Shown here: one piece after another, positions 8,833 through 16,970 of the stretch
Layout of the letters: each line of letters starts with the position of its first letter
How positions within the stretch are numbered: position 1 is the first letter of the stretch
DNA from: Thalassospira lucentensis MCCC 1A00383 = DSM 14000
GTDB lineage: Bacteria > Pseudomonadota > Alphaproteobacteria > Rhodospirillales > Thalassospiraceae
NCBI RefSeq assembly: GCF_000421265.1
Contig: NZ_ATWN01000001.1
Span: 682,001-746,000, forward strand
Length of the DNA: 64,000 bases
Direction of reading: 5' to 3'
Notes under the pieces: generated by a model
Database searches by the model: none
Told to the model about the DNA's origin: nothing
Seen by the model: the letters and a program-made list of their open reading frames with translations, nothing else
Made by a program: the position numbers and the translations under genes

Positions 8833-10517
8833 GCGGCGAAAATATGACGCCACAAGGGCCAAACGAACGACAAGCCGGTCAGCCTGACGTCAAAAAAGGC
8901 TGGGGCAGCTTTTCAATTATCTGGCTGGTTCCATTGGTGGCGCTTCTGGTTGGCGGGTGGTTGCTGTGGCGGGATGTTGTGTCAAAGGGCCCGGAAATCA
9001 CCCTGACATTTGAAACCGCTGACGGGTTGGTGGCGGGGAAAACCCCGATACGGTATCGCGATGTTGATGTTGGGCAGGTCACCGAAATCAGCCTTTCGAA
9101 GGGCTTTGATCATGTGCGTCTGACCGTTCGGATGAATGCCGATTTCAGTGATTATCTGACGGATAAGACCCAGTTCTGGGTCGTGCGTCCGCGTGTGTCA
9201 GGGCGCGGTATCACCGGTCTGGAAACAATTGTTTCTGGCGCATATATCGAAGTTGCCCCTGATGATAGCGGTGCTGCGCAAGATACCTTTGTCGGTGCCG
9301 AGGAACCTCAGCTCATCACAAGTGATGAAGAGGGGACGCGCTTTATCCTGACGGCCGACAAACTGGGGTCATTGTCGGTTGGTGCGCCGGTGTTGTTGCG
9401 CGGGGTTGAGGTTGGCGAAGTCCTTGATACAGAACTTGATCAAGATGCCAAGGGGGTTTCCGTCCCCGTCTTTATTCGAAAACCGTTTGATCAGTTGGTG
9501 AAGCGCGATACCCGTTTTTGGGATTCCAGCGGCATTGCGGTTGATCTTAATTCCGATGGGCTGTCATTGCGCGCGCAATCGGTTAAATCGGTTCTGGCCG
9601 GGGGGATTAATTTTTACACCCCCGATGACAGTGAACAAAGCGAAAGAGCCCCATCTGACACGGTTTTCAATCTGTTTAAAACGCTTGAGCAGGCTGAACT
9701 TCTTACCGAAGGATACAGTAAGAAATACATTCTTTATTTCGACTCATCCGTACGCGGACTGTCACGCGGCGCACCGGTGGAATTCAACGGTATTCGTGTT
9801 GGTACAGTCGAAAGCGTTGATCTGGAATATGTGGTTGATCAGCGCGCCTTCCGGGTCCCTGTCGTTGTCACCCTTGAGCCGGAGCGGGTCAGTGTTGTCG
9901 GCGGTGATTCTGGTGAGATTGATCATACCGAAACCATTGCAACCTTGGTCGAGAATGGCCTGCGGGCGCGCCTGAAAACAGGAAGTTTCATCACCGGTCA
10001 GCTGTTTGTTGATCTGTCGATGCACACGGTCGCGCCAGCCCGATATCTGGGCAATCAAAAGGGCGATATACCTGAATTGCCAACCTTGCCACAGAAGCTT
10101 GACGAGATTGCCAATTCACTGAGCAGTTTGCTTGAAAAGGTCGAAACGTTCCCGATTGAAGAAATCGGCATTCGCTTGCTTGGAACGGTCGAGGGGATGG
10201 AAAACATCGTCACATCTCCTGCCTTGAACGATGGCATGAAAAGTCTTCAACAGGCCGCAGATGGCGTTAACAAGCTGGTTGAAAACCTTGACAGTAGTGT
10301 GCTGCCTGCAACCCAAAGCGCACTTGATGCCGCCCGCGAAGCATTGGGTGGTGTGCGCGATGTGACCGGCCCGACGTCGCCTGTGCGCTACAATCTGGAA
10401 CAGGCCCTTAAGGAACTGACGGCAACGGCACGTTCGTTGCGCGATCTCGCCGAGTTTCTTGAACAAAACCCAAGTGCATTGATACTTGGCAAAAAAGGCC
10501 CGAGGGAGGACGAATAA
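8829..10517 (+). CDS. pqiB: Intermembrane transport protein PqiB (three MCE domains)
   Basis: A 562-residue periplasm-spanning protein anchored by one N-terminal helix (IIWLVPLVALLVGGWLLW, near residues 33-50). Three MCE/MlaD repeats follow: ITLTFETADGLVAGKTPIRY near 57, a second after FILTADKLGSLSVGAPVLLR, and a third after YILYFDSSVRGLSRGAPVEF. The C-terminal ~140 residues are helical and probably form the needle-like coiled channel known for PqiB. It overlaps pqiA by 4 bases and pqiC by 1 base. The length is close to that of E. coli PqiB. Confidence 0.93.
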   Translation: MSGENMTPQGPNERQAGQPDVKKGWGSFSIIWLVPLVALLVGGWLLWRDVVSKGPEITLTFETADGLVAGKTPIRYRDVDVGQVTEISLSKGFDHVRLTVRMNADFSDYLTDKTQFWVVRPRVSGRGITGLETIVSGAYIEVAPDDSGAAQDTFVGAEEPQLITSDEEGTRFILTADKLGSLSVGAPVLLRGVEVGEVLDTELDQDAKGVSVPVFIRKPFDQLVKRDTRFWDSSGIAVDLNSDGLSLRAQSVKSVLAGGINFYTPDDSEQSERAPSDTVFNLFKTLEQAELLTEGYSKKYILYFDSSVRGLSRGAPVEFNGIRVGTVESVDLEYVVDQRAFRVPVVVTLEPERVSVVGGDSGEIDHTETIATLVENGLRARLKTGSFITGQLFVDLSMHTVAPARYLGNQKGDIPELPTLPQKLDEIANSLSSLLEKVETFPIEEIGIRLLGTVEGMENIVTSPALNDGMKSLQQAADGVNKLVENLDSSVLPATQSALDAAREALGGVRDVTGPTSPVRYNLEQALKELTATARSLRDLAEFLEQNPSALILGKKGPREDE

Positions 10518-11110
10518 TGCGTCAGACATTGCCAATGCATATCCGTGCGGGGGTGCTCCTGTTTCTTATCGCACCCTTGATGGCCGCCTGTTCAACACCG
10601 GCCCCGGATCGGTACTACCTGCTTTCGGCGACCCTGAACCCGGCGGCACCGGTTACCGGGCAGGGGGCTGTAATCGGAATTGGGCCTGTGACCATCCCAA
10701 GTCATCTGGATCGTTCGATGATTGTGTCACGCAGCAGTTCCAACCGGCTGGAAGTCAATGCTGGCCATCGGTGGGCCGAACCGCTCGATGAAAACATCAA
10801 CCGCATCCTGCTGGAAAATATAGACCACACCGGTAAGGCAGTCCGGTTGGAAACATTCCCCTGGACATCGCGCGATGGTGTCGACTGGCAGATTGTGGTC
10901 GATATAGACCGGTTCGAACGTCAGGCGGATGGCAAGGTTCTTTTGGCGGCCCGCTGGAAACTTGTTGCGTTTGAAAGTGGCGATATCACTGCATCAAACC
11001 GCTATGAGAAGGTTGTTGATCCCAAAAACACCGATGTTGAAAGCACGGTTTCGGCCATGAGTGACCTTTTGGCCGATATGTCGGTTGATATTGCAAAATA
11101 CATTCCGTGA
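10517..11110 (+). CDS. pqiC: PqiC, outer-membrane lipoprotein of the Pqi system
   Basis: A 197-residue ABC-transport-auxiliary-type lipoprotein (PqiC/YmbA family). The signal peptide ends in lipobox LMAAC, giving a mature cysteine near residue 25, and the family motifs RYYLLSATL and VGIGPVTIPSHLDRSMIV-like positions are present (IGIGPVTIPSHLDRSMIVS). It anchors the outer-membrane end of PqiB. The start codon shares one base with the pqiB stop (TAATG), so the three genes form one operon. Confidence 0.9.
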   Translation: MRQTLPMHIRAGVLLFLIAPLMAACSTPAPDRYYLLSATLNPAAPVTGQGAVIGIGPVTIPSHLDRSMIVSRSSSNRLEVNAGHRWAEPLDENINRILLENIDHTGKAVRLETFPWTSRDGVDWQIVVDIDRFERQADGKVLLAARWKLVAFESGDITASNRYEKVVDPKNTDVESTVSAMSDLLADMSVDIAKYIP

Positions 11111-11395
11111 TAGGTTGTCGGAGTGCCGGTATGACCTAATTTTGGGTCCAGCCTTGGCATGTCGCGCTGATCTAGGCTGGGTAGGCTTTTGGGTGAATGA
11201 TCCGGTTTGGAAAGGTGTCCGACTTCACATCGAAATTGCTGAAGATTGGAAAAGATCAATATCAACCTATTGTTTTCATCATACGAATGGGCTTATATAG
11301 AAGATATAAATATAAAAACTATGGGACACGCGCCTGACTGCAAAAACGGCATGTAGATGCCGCCCAAACAGGAAGTTAGGGAGCCAGAGCGCGTT

Positions 11396-13084
11396 ATGTC
11401 GGATACGACATTTGAAGTACGGGTTCAGCGGGGGGATCGCTGGATCATTCATTCGACATTTGATGTCGAAAAAGAAGCGGTAACAGAAGCTGAAAAGCTT
11501 TTGAAAACCAAGGTTTCGGCCGTGCGCGTTGTCCGTGATTGGGAACGCGGCGACGGTAAGCATATCGAAAAGGTCCTTCTTGAAAAAGAAGGGGCTGGCG
11601 ACGAAGAAGAAAAAGACGTGCGTGTCACGTCGATTGACGAAGCGCCGCTTTGCGAAACCGACAATGACCTTCTCCAGAAAGAAAGCCGCGCGACTATCAA
11701 CCGGTTGCTGCGCAAGTATTTCGAACAGGAAATCCTGACTCCTTGCGAGGTAATGTATAATTACCAGAATCTGCGCAAGTTGATGTTCCATGACACCCTG
11801 ATGCCGACTGCGGTCGACAAGGTTGCCGGGCTGCATGCCAAGGCAACCGACGGCGATCATATTGAGGCGATGAACAATCTGCATGGCGCGATTGAGCAGC
11901 TTGCGGCCCGCGCCCGTGAAGTTGAAAAGGTTGATCTTCCTGAATTTGAAGACGCAACAATTTCAGAAGTGCGCGATGAAATTCGTCGCCTGAATTTGGC
12001 CGAAGATACTGATTTCCTTACGATGGTAGCGCTAACACGCGTTATGTCATCGACGCGAAACTGGGTTGGCAAGCTTGATCTGGCACTTAAGGTCAAAGGC
12101 GACGAGAAAGACGAAGCCGCCCGCAAACTGCTTGATGATGTCATCGCAGATATTCTGGGATCCCCGGTTGCACTTAAGGAACTGCTTGGCAGTTCACGTA
12201 GCTTCGGCGAAGCGGTCACGCTACACATTGATCTGGCGCTGGGGCGGGCTAAGGGCAATCGCGGTGCCGCGAATGATATTCTTGAACTGATGAACCCGCT
12301 GTTTGGTTCGGGCCTTTTGGCGACCAGTCAGGAAGCGATGTTTGACTACATCGTGCGTGAGCTTAAAAGCCCCAATAACCTGACGCGCCACGAAAGCGAT
12401 CCGGACCCGTTAACCGATATTCTGGATCGGTTGGTGACGGAAAATGGCGTTATCTATGGAACACCGATGACGGCAGCACTGGCAGAACGTGGTGCGCGGT
12501 TGCGCAACGTTGGTGGTCCGCGCGCCATGATCGAAGGGGTCGAGGAAATCTGCGGGCGACTGATCCCCAACTGGCGCAAACTGACCTGGCTGATTGCGGT
12601 GGCCAACAGCGGTGTCGCCGAAGGTTTCGAAGACGAGCTGTATGGCATGATGACCGATGCGGTCAAAGACATGCGTGCACTGCGGGCGTTTTGTGATGCC
12701 GACGCAAAGCCGCGTGACAAGATGGCCAATGTCAAACACATGAACGATATCCTTGAAGCATCGGTTGTGCCCGATGACAAGAAAAAGGAAATCGGTGGCA
12801 AGCTTGATGACGGGTTGGCGGACTATCTAGTGCGCGAAAAGGTGATTGAGCGGATCGACAACCCGTCACTGCATTTGCGCAAACGCGCCTATATGCTGGT
12901 GCAGTTTTGTTCAAGCGGCGTGTTGATCGAAGGAAAGTCGGCCAACATGGCTCGAAAACGGGTGGTCGGCTACCTCAAACAACCGAACTTCACTGACAAG
13001 CTGGTCGATGACATTACCGACATGCCCGCCAAGGAAGGCACCATTCGTGACTTCTATGCGCTTTTGCAGCGAAGCGGGTTCTAG
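11396..13084 (+). CDS. Conserved-type protein of unknown function, 562 aa
   Basis: I do not recognise a known domain. The protein is soluble, charged and mostly helical, with no signal peptide or membrane segment. Residues ~4-65 look like a small separate alpha/beta domain (FEVRVQRGDRW...AVRVVRDWERGD) joined by an acidic linker (AGDEEEKD) to a long helical body. The first part is similar in pattern to the N-terminus of the protein at 48936-49331. The ATG at 11396 is chosen because AGGAAGTTAGGGAG precedes it; an upstream in-frame codon lacks support. The gene stands alone: a 285-base AT-rich interval precedes it and a terminator follows. In the interval, 11290-11320 is a very AT-rich stretch that may hold the promoter. 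Confidence 0.85.
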   Translation: MSDTTFEVRVQRGDRWIIHSTFDVEKEAVTEAEKLLKTKVSAVRVVRDWERGDGKHIEKVLLEKEGAGDEEEKDVRVTSIDEAPLCETDNDLLQKESRATINRLLRKYFEQEILTPCEVMYNYQNLRKLMFHDTLMPTAVDKVAGLHAKATDGDHIEAMNNLHGAIEQLAARAREVEKVDLPEFEDATISEVRDEIRRLNLAEDTDFLTMVALTRVMSSTRNWVGKLDLALKVKGDEKDEAARKLLDDVIADILGSPVALKELLGSSRSFGEAVTLHIDLALGRAKGNRGAANDILELMNPLFGSGLLATSQEAMFDYIVRELKSPNNLTRHESDPDPLTDILDRLVTENGVIYGTPMTAALAERGARLRNVGGPRAMIEGVEEICGRLIPNWRKLTWLIAVANSGVAEGFEDELYGMMTDAVKDMRALRAFCDADAKPRDKMANVKHMNDILEASVVPDDKKKEIGGKLDDGLADYLVREKVIERIDNPSLHLRKRAYMLVQFCSSGVLIEGKSANMARKRVVGYLKQPNFTDKLVDDITDMPAKEGTIRDFYALLQRSGF

Positions 13085-13116
13085 CGACGTTCTTTTTGAC
13101 AAGCTGGCGAATACAC

Positions 13117-13157
13117 AACACCCCACCAAGCCACAGTGGCAAGATTGGTGGGGTGTT
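13117..13157 (+). terminator. Intrinsic terminator after the 562-aa gene
   Basis: Perfect 12-base arms AACACCCCACCA (13117-13128) and TGGTGGGGTGTT (13146-13157) with a 17-base loop, followed by a TTGT tail. Confidence 0.85.
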
Positions 13158-13216
13158 TGTCATTGTTGCCAGTTTTGATTTCCGGCATTGTTGGGGTGCG
13201 TAAGGGAGATCACGCT

Positions 13217-14245
13217 ATGTCAGCACAAACATCCGATACCCGGTTGATCGTTTGCTATGCCTATGACGAGGTCATGAGCCTTGATATCGTCGGGCCGTTG
13301 CAGGTGTTTGCCACTGCCAATGACGAATTATCATCGCTGGGCCGTGCGCGGACCTATGAGAATATGGTCGTGGCAGATGACGCAGGCCCGGTCAAAACGT
13401 CATGTGGCATTCGGCTTCATGCCGACATGGCGTTGCGTGACCTTGATCTGGCTGGTGTTGATACCCTGCTGATCCCGGGCGGCAACGGAATACCCGAACG
13501 CCGCAAGGATAAAGCATTGCATCAATGGGTCCGCGATGCGGAAGAACGGATCGCGCGTCTGGGCTCTGTATGTTCCGGTGCCTTGATCCTTGCCGAGGCC
13601 GGGGTGCTTGATGGGCGCATGGCGACAACCCACTGGTCGCGGTGCGATGAAATGGCGCGCGATTTTCCAAAAATCAAAATGATGGGCGACCGTCTGCACA
13701 GCTATGACCCCACGGGGTTTGACGGCGATCCACATGTTTTCACATCCGCGGGTGTAACCGCCGGGATTGATTTGGCATTGGCAATCGTCGAGGCCGACTT
13801 TGGCCGTAACCTTGCCTTGTCCGTCGCCCGCCGGTTGGTGATGTTTTTAAAGCGCCCTGGCGGACAGGCACAGTTCAGTTCCTATCTGATCCCGCAAAAG
13901 GGGGCGACCGCGCGCCTTGCCGGTTTGCTGGCATGGTTGCCGGGCCATCTTGAACAGGACCTGTCACTTGACGTCTTGGCGGGGCGCGCAGGGATGACAC
14001 CCAGAACATTTTCACGCGTGTTTGCGCGCGATATGGGCATGAGCCCGGCACGATACATCGAACGGATCCGGGTTGAGGCTGCAAGGGCATTGCTACAGGA
14101 CGAAGCCATGACGATTGCAGATGTCGCGACCTTATGTGGCTTTCGCCACCCTGAGACCCTGCGGCGTACGTTTCAACGTCATTTGGCCGTCAGCCCGCAG
14201 GAATATGTTGAACGGTTTGCCCGAAAGTCACTTTCACCCGTTTAG
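13217..14245 (+). CDS. GlxA family transcriptional regulator (DJ-1/PfpI domain plus AraC helix-turn-helix)
   Basis: A 342-residue protein. Residues ~8-185 are a DJ-1/PfpI domain with the elbow LGSVCSGALILAEAGVLDGR, and the C-terminal ~100 residues are an AraC-type DNA-binding domain (MTPRTFSRVFARDMGMSPAR and ADVATLCGFRHPETLRRTFQ). Proteins of this architecture are regulators of catabolic or detoxification genes, such as those for carnitine, arginine or betaine use; the ligand here is unknown. The start at 13217 follows AAGGGA. The MFS gene begins 74 bases downstream on the same strand, with palindromes between, so the pump is a plausible target. Confidence 0.88.
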   Translation: MSAQTSDTRLIVCYAYDEVMSLDIVGPLQVFATANDELSSLGRARTYENMVVADDAGPVKTSCGIRLHADMALRDLDLAGVDTLLIPGGNGIPERRKDKALHQWVRDAEERIARLGSVCSGALILAEAGVLDGRMATTHWSRCDEMARDFPKIKMMGDRLHSYDPTGFDGDPHVFTSAGVTAGIDLALAIVEADFGRNLALSVARRLVMFLKRPGGQAQFSSYLIPQKGATARLAGLLAWLPGHLEQDLSLDVLAGRAGMTPRTFSRVFARDMGMSPARYIERIRVEAARALLQDEAMTIADVATLCGFRHPETLRRTFQRHLAVSPQEYVERFARKSLSPV

Positions 14246-14261
14246 GACCTGATCCTTAACA

Positions 14262-14293
14262 CCTGTCATGACGGGCGAATATTTACCGTAAAT
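14262..14293. promoter_or_regulatory. Two adjacent palindromes before the MFS gene
   Basis: CCTGTCATGACGGG (14262-14275) is a near-perfect dyad (one mismatched pair), and ATTTACCGTAAAT (14281-14293) is a perfect dyad around a central C. They end 26 bases before the MFS start codon. They are candidate operator sites, possibly for the upstream GlxA-type regulator; inference only. Confidence 0.4.
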
Positions 14294-14319
14294 TTGAATG
14301 TTTTTTGGGAGTTGGAAAC

Positions 14320-15495
14320 ATGTTGTTGCTGACCAATGGATCATTGCGTCTGCTGTTTGTCGCACAGGCACTGTATTGGTCCTGTTCACTGATCGGCATT
14401 ACGCTGACCTCGATTGTTGGCGTGTCGCTTGCGCCAACGGCGGTATTGGCGACTTTGCCGTTGGGCATTTTGATGCTTGGCAATCTGGCGTCTGTGCATC
14501 CGCTGTCGATGATCATGCAGAACTATGGCCGACGCACGGGCCTGTTTCTGGGGGCTGTGTGTGGCGTTGCTGGCGGGTTGTTGCTGTCTGTGGGGATTTA
14601 CATCGGCGCATTCTGGCTGGTGGCAGCCGCACCTTTTTTGATCGGGACCTATCAGGCATCTGCGATGTATTACCGCTACGCCGCCCTTGAAACAGTTGAT
14701 GCCGCCCATAAAGGCCGTGCCGCAGCACTGGTTGTCGGTGGCGGTGTCTTGGCCGCGCTGATCGCACCGGAAATTGCTGCGTCCAGTCGCGACATGCTGC
14801 CCGTCCCATTTGCCGGTGCGTATGTTGCACTGGCGGCGTTGGCGGCGGTGGGGGCGCTTTTAATGCTGATGTTGCCTGATGGCGGTATTCCGGTCAAACC
14901 GCACACAAGTCGGGGCATCATGCGCGGCCTGCTGCGACGCCCGGCCATTCGCGGGGCGATCGCGGTTAGTGCCAGTGGTCACGGCATTATGGTGTTGGTG
15001 ATGACCGCAACGCCGCTTGCCATGAAGTATTGCGGTTTTGATGTCGATGTATCGGCCAACGTTATCCGCTGGCATCTGGTCGGCATGTTTCTTCCGGCTT
15101 TCGTTGCGGGGCCGATGATTGATCGGTTCGGTGCACGTCGTGTCGCGGTTCTGGGCAGTGGGGTGCTGGTGGCCAGTGTGGTTGCTGCTTTGTCCGGGGT
15201 GACGGTTACGGCCTTTTTGGTCAGCTCGTTTCTGCTTGGGATTGGCTGGAACATGATGCTTCTGGCAGGTACGACCTTGTTGGGCAAAGGACACACGGAG
15301 GCGGAGCGTGGCCATGCGCAAAGCCTGATGGAATTGGGCAACGGCATTACTGCAACCATCGCATCCGTCATATCAGGGGCGCTGATTGCCGGGGCCGGTT
15401 GGGATTTGATCAATTATGGCGTGCTGCCGTTCCTGTGTGTGGCGCTGATCATGATGTGGCGCGCACGACAGGACCAAATTCCGGCCAACGTCTAA
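14320..15495 (+). CDS. MFS transporter
   Basis: A 391-residue inner-membrane major facilitator with about twelve hydrophobic segments. The ATG at 14320 follows GGGAG; a TTG five codons upstream is less likely. The substrate is unknown. It is clearly a paralogue of the MFS gene at 53229: both share VMTATPLA, a WHxVGM motif, RFGA after the central loop, and an LGIxWNxM(L/F) segment. The subfamily resembles YfkF-like/RhtX-type uptake or efflux carriers, but I cannot assign it more closely. It lies downstream of the GlxA-type regulator. Confidence 0.87.
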   Translation: MLLLTNGSLRLLFVAQALYWSCSLIGITLTSIVGVSLAPTAVLATLPLGILMLGNLASVHPLSMIMQNYGRRTGLFLGAVCGVAGGLLLSVGIYIGAFWLVAAAPFLIGTYQASAMYYRYAALETVDAAHKGRAAALVVGGGVLAALIAPEIAASSRDMLPVPFAGAYVALAALAAVGALLMLMLPDGGIPVKPHTSRGIMRGLLRRPAIRGAIAVSASGHGIMVLVMTATPLAMKYCGFDVDVSANVIRWHLVGMFLPAFVAGPMIDRFGARRVAVLGSGVLVASVVAALSGVTVTAFLVSSFLLGIGWNMMLLAGTTLLGKGHTEAERGHAQSLMELGNGITATIASVISGALIAGAGWDLINYGVLPFLCVALIMMWRARQDQIPANV

Positions 15496-15508
15496 GCAAG
15501 ATAAAAGA

Positions 15509-15535
15509 AACCGCCGGTCATCGCGACCGGCGGTT
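15509..15535. terminator. Inverted repeat after the MFS gene
   Basis: AACCGCCGGTC (15509-15519) and GACCGGCGGTT (15525-15535) pair perfectly around five bases, 14 bases after the MFS stop. There is no T-run on the plus side, while the minus side has TTTCTTTTA, so it may act mainly as a transcript-end stem or on the opposite strand. Confidence 0.55.
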
Positions 15536-15643
15536 GGAGTTGCGAGGCGAACGGGGAGGCTCGCCTCGGCGCGATTTCATGCCCGGAACATAAGATTGTG
15601 CTTAGCTGTCAGGTTCTTGGACCCCAAGGACCGGGCAATAAAA

Positions 15644-15663
15644 AACCGGCCATCAGGCCGGTT
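15644..15663 (-). terminator. Terminator overlapping the stop codon of the 73-aa gene
   Basis: AACCGGCC (15644-15651) and GGCCGGTT (15656-15663) around four bases. On the minus strand the stem is followed by TTTTTATTG. The TGA stop of the small gene (15655-15653) lies in the loop. Confidence 0.75.
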
Positions 15664-15874
15664 GTGCGTTCATTGACGGGGCATTGCCCGCGACAAATTC
15701 CTTGATCTTCTGCAACACGAACTCTCGCGAGCTGTTTTCACGGGTGCGGAAAAGAACCTCGCGATCCTGAATGACCAGCCCCATATACACCGGATCGGTA
15801 TAACCTTCCGGGGTCATTTTGAGGGCGCGAAGAGTGTGGCCGAAGTCATCGGTGCTTTGATAGATGGTACGCAT
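15653..15874 (-). CDS. Small protein of unknown function, 73 aa
   Basis: Not recognised. The predicted product (start MRTIYQSTDDFGHTLRAL) is soluble, with a short beta-rich core containing YMGLVIQDREVLFRTRENSS and a helical tail REFVLQKIKEFV; no signal peptide or membrane helix. The ATG at 15874 is well supported by TTGGAG upstream and the gene ends inside a terminator, so expression is likely. It is a single-gene unit between an MFS gene and tRNA-Ser. Confidence 0.7.
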   Translation of the reverse strand: MRTIYQSTDDFGHTLRALKMTPEGYTDPVYMGLVIQDREVLFRTRENSSREFVLQKIKEFVAGNAPSMNAQPA

Positions 15875-16016
15875 GTTACTCCAACCAGCTTGTAGCGTCT
15901 TCTGACGGTGAAAAACCAATCGACTGTCGCTTTATGACAGGTGTTCTTTGCCAACAGATGACAGCTGTGTGATGGTTTGAAGACTCTTTTGGCTTTCAAC
16001 CGGAAAATACCATGAG

Positions 16017-16047
16017 AGCAGCTGCCAAAAAGCTGCTGGTTTTATTT
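16017..16047 (+). terminator. Orphan hairpin with U-rich tail
   Basis: AGCAGCT (16017-16023) and AGCTGCT (16031-16037) around seven bases, followed by GGTTTTATTT. It has the form of an intrinsic terminator on the plus strand but no annotated plus-strand gene precedes it, so an unannotated small transcript is possible. Confidence 0.35.
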
Positions 16048-16093
16048 GGCAGGCCTGTTAAAAAGAAAACGTCGTCAAGGCGGGTTTCTGGCA

Positions 16094-16122
16094 TTGACAT
16101 GCGCCATGGCGATGTTTAAGAA
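16094..16122 (+). promoter_or_regulatory. Candidate promoter of tRNA-Ser
   Basis: A perfect -35 hexamer TTGACA (16094-16099), a 17-base spacer and a weak -10 TAAGAA (16117-16122), ending 35 bases before the mature tRNA. Confidence 0.5.
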
Positions 16123-16157
16123 AGGCGTCGTTCCGCAGGGAACACCAAGGACATAGA

Positions 16158-16247
16158 GGGCAAGTGGCCGAGTGGCTGAAGGCGCTCCCCTGCTAAGGGA
16201 GTATAGGGTCAAAAGCCCTATCGAGGGTTCGAATCCCTCCTTGCCCG
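16158..16247 (+). tRNA. tRNA-Ser, anticodon GCU
   Basis: The acceptor strands GGGCAAG (16158-16164) and CTTGCCC (16240-16246) pair fully, the discriminator is G, and CCA is encoded (16248-16250). The anticodon loop is CTGCTAA with anticodon GCT at 16192-16194, reading AGC/AGU serine codons. A long variable arm (TATAGGGTCAAAAGCCCTA region) and the T-arm GAGGGTTCGAATCCCTC are typical of class II serine tRNAs. Confidence 0.97.
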
Positions 16248-16255
16248 CCAATGTT

Positions 16256-16280
16256 AAAGGCACCCCAAAAGGGTGCCTTT
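16256..16280 (+). terminator. Terminator of tRNA-Ser
   Basis: AAAGGCACCC (16256-16265) and GGGTGCCTTT (16271-16280) with a five-base loop and a T-rich tail, immediately after the tRNA CCA end. Confidence 0.92.
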
Positions 16281-16400
16281 TTCTTTGCCTTGCTGGCAGA
16301 AAACTTCCTTCTCAAGCGTTGTCTGGGTATCGGGGCCTCGCATTTTTGCGAAAAGCCCTCATCTGATCATGGATGCGATACCACAATGATTGAGGAAAAA

Positions 16401-16889
16401 ATGCCCAGTAAAACGATAGTTTACGCAGGATGCATAACCAAAGCGGTTGCCGTTGCCTGTGCGATGTTCGCAACACCATCGGTGATGGCGCACGCGTCAA
16501 ACAGCGCGCATGATCATGGATATGTCGAAATCGCACAAAGCGGCGGTATTTTTTCCGATGAAGAACGCCGCATCATCCGTGATGTTCTCGATGTCGCAAC
16601 TGGGACCGTTGATGCCGATCAGGGGCACGGCAACGACAAAGGTGGTAAAGGCCACGGAAACAAAGGCAAGGGCAACAAAGGTCTGCCGCCGGGAATTGCC
16701 ATGAAGCTTGAGCGGGGTGGTTCGTTGCCACCAGGAATTGCCAAGCGCGATCTTCCGGCTGATCTGCGCGCACGCCTGCCAAATCGCACAGATGACGCTA
16801 TTCGCCAGATTGTCGGCAATGACGTTGTCCTGATCCAGAAGGGCACCGAGCTTATTCTTGATGTGATTTCGGACGTCGTGCGCAACTAG
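16401..16889 (+). CDS. Secreted CigR-like protein
   Basis: About 162 residues. A hydrophobic N-terminal segment ending near VMAHA looks like a signal peptide. The middle is a Gly/Lys/His-rich low-complexity stretch (DKGGKGHGNKGKGNKG). The C-terminal part carries the paired motifs LPPGIAMKLERGGSLPPGIA and LPADLRARLPNRTDD, followed by a short sheet ending in a hydrophobic VVLIQKGTELILDVISDVV. This arrangement matches the CigR/RcnB-like family, known in Salmonella as an anti-virulence factor but widespread in environmental proteobacteria, where its role is unknown. The His-rich stretch could bind metal (inference). The ATG at 16401 follows GAGG; an ATG five codons earlier is possible. Confidence 0.78.
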   Translation: MPSKTIVYAGCITKAVAVACAMFATPSVMAHASNSAHDHGYVEIAQSGGIFSDEERRIIRDVLDVATGTVDADQGHGNDKGGKGHGNKGKGNKGLPPGIAMKLERGGSLPPGIAKRDLPADLRARLPNRTDDAIRQIVGNDVVLIQKGTELILDVISDVVRN

Positions 16890-16916
16890 ACGAAATGTCT
16901 GACGACACAAACAAAA

Positions 16917-16944
16917 AAACGCGGCGAAGATTTTCGCCGCGTTT
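16917..16944. terminator. Bidirectional terminator
   Basis: AAACGCGGCGAA (16917-16928) and TTCGCCGCGTTT (16933-16944) pair perfectly around four bases, between convergent genes. Confidence 0.9.
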
Positions 16945-16970
16945 GTCATTTTACGCCCTTGCCTGAGTGA

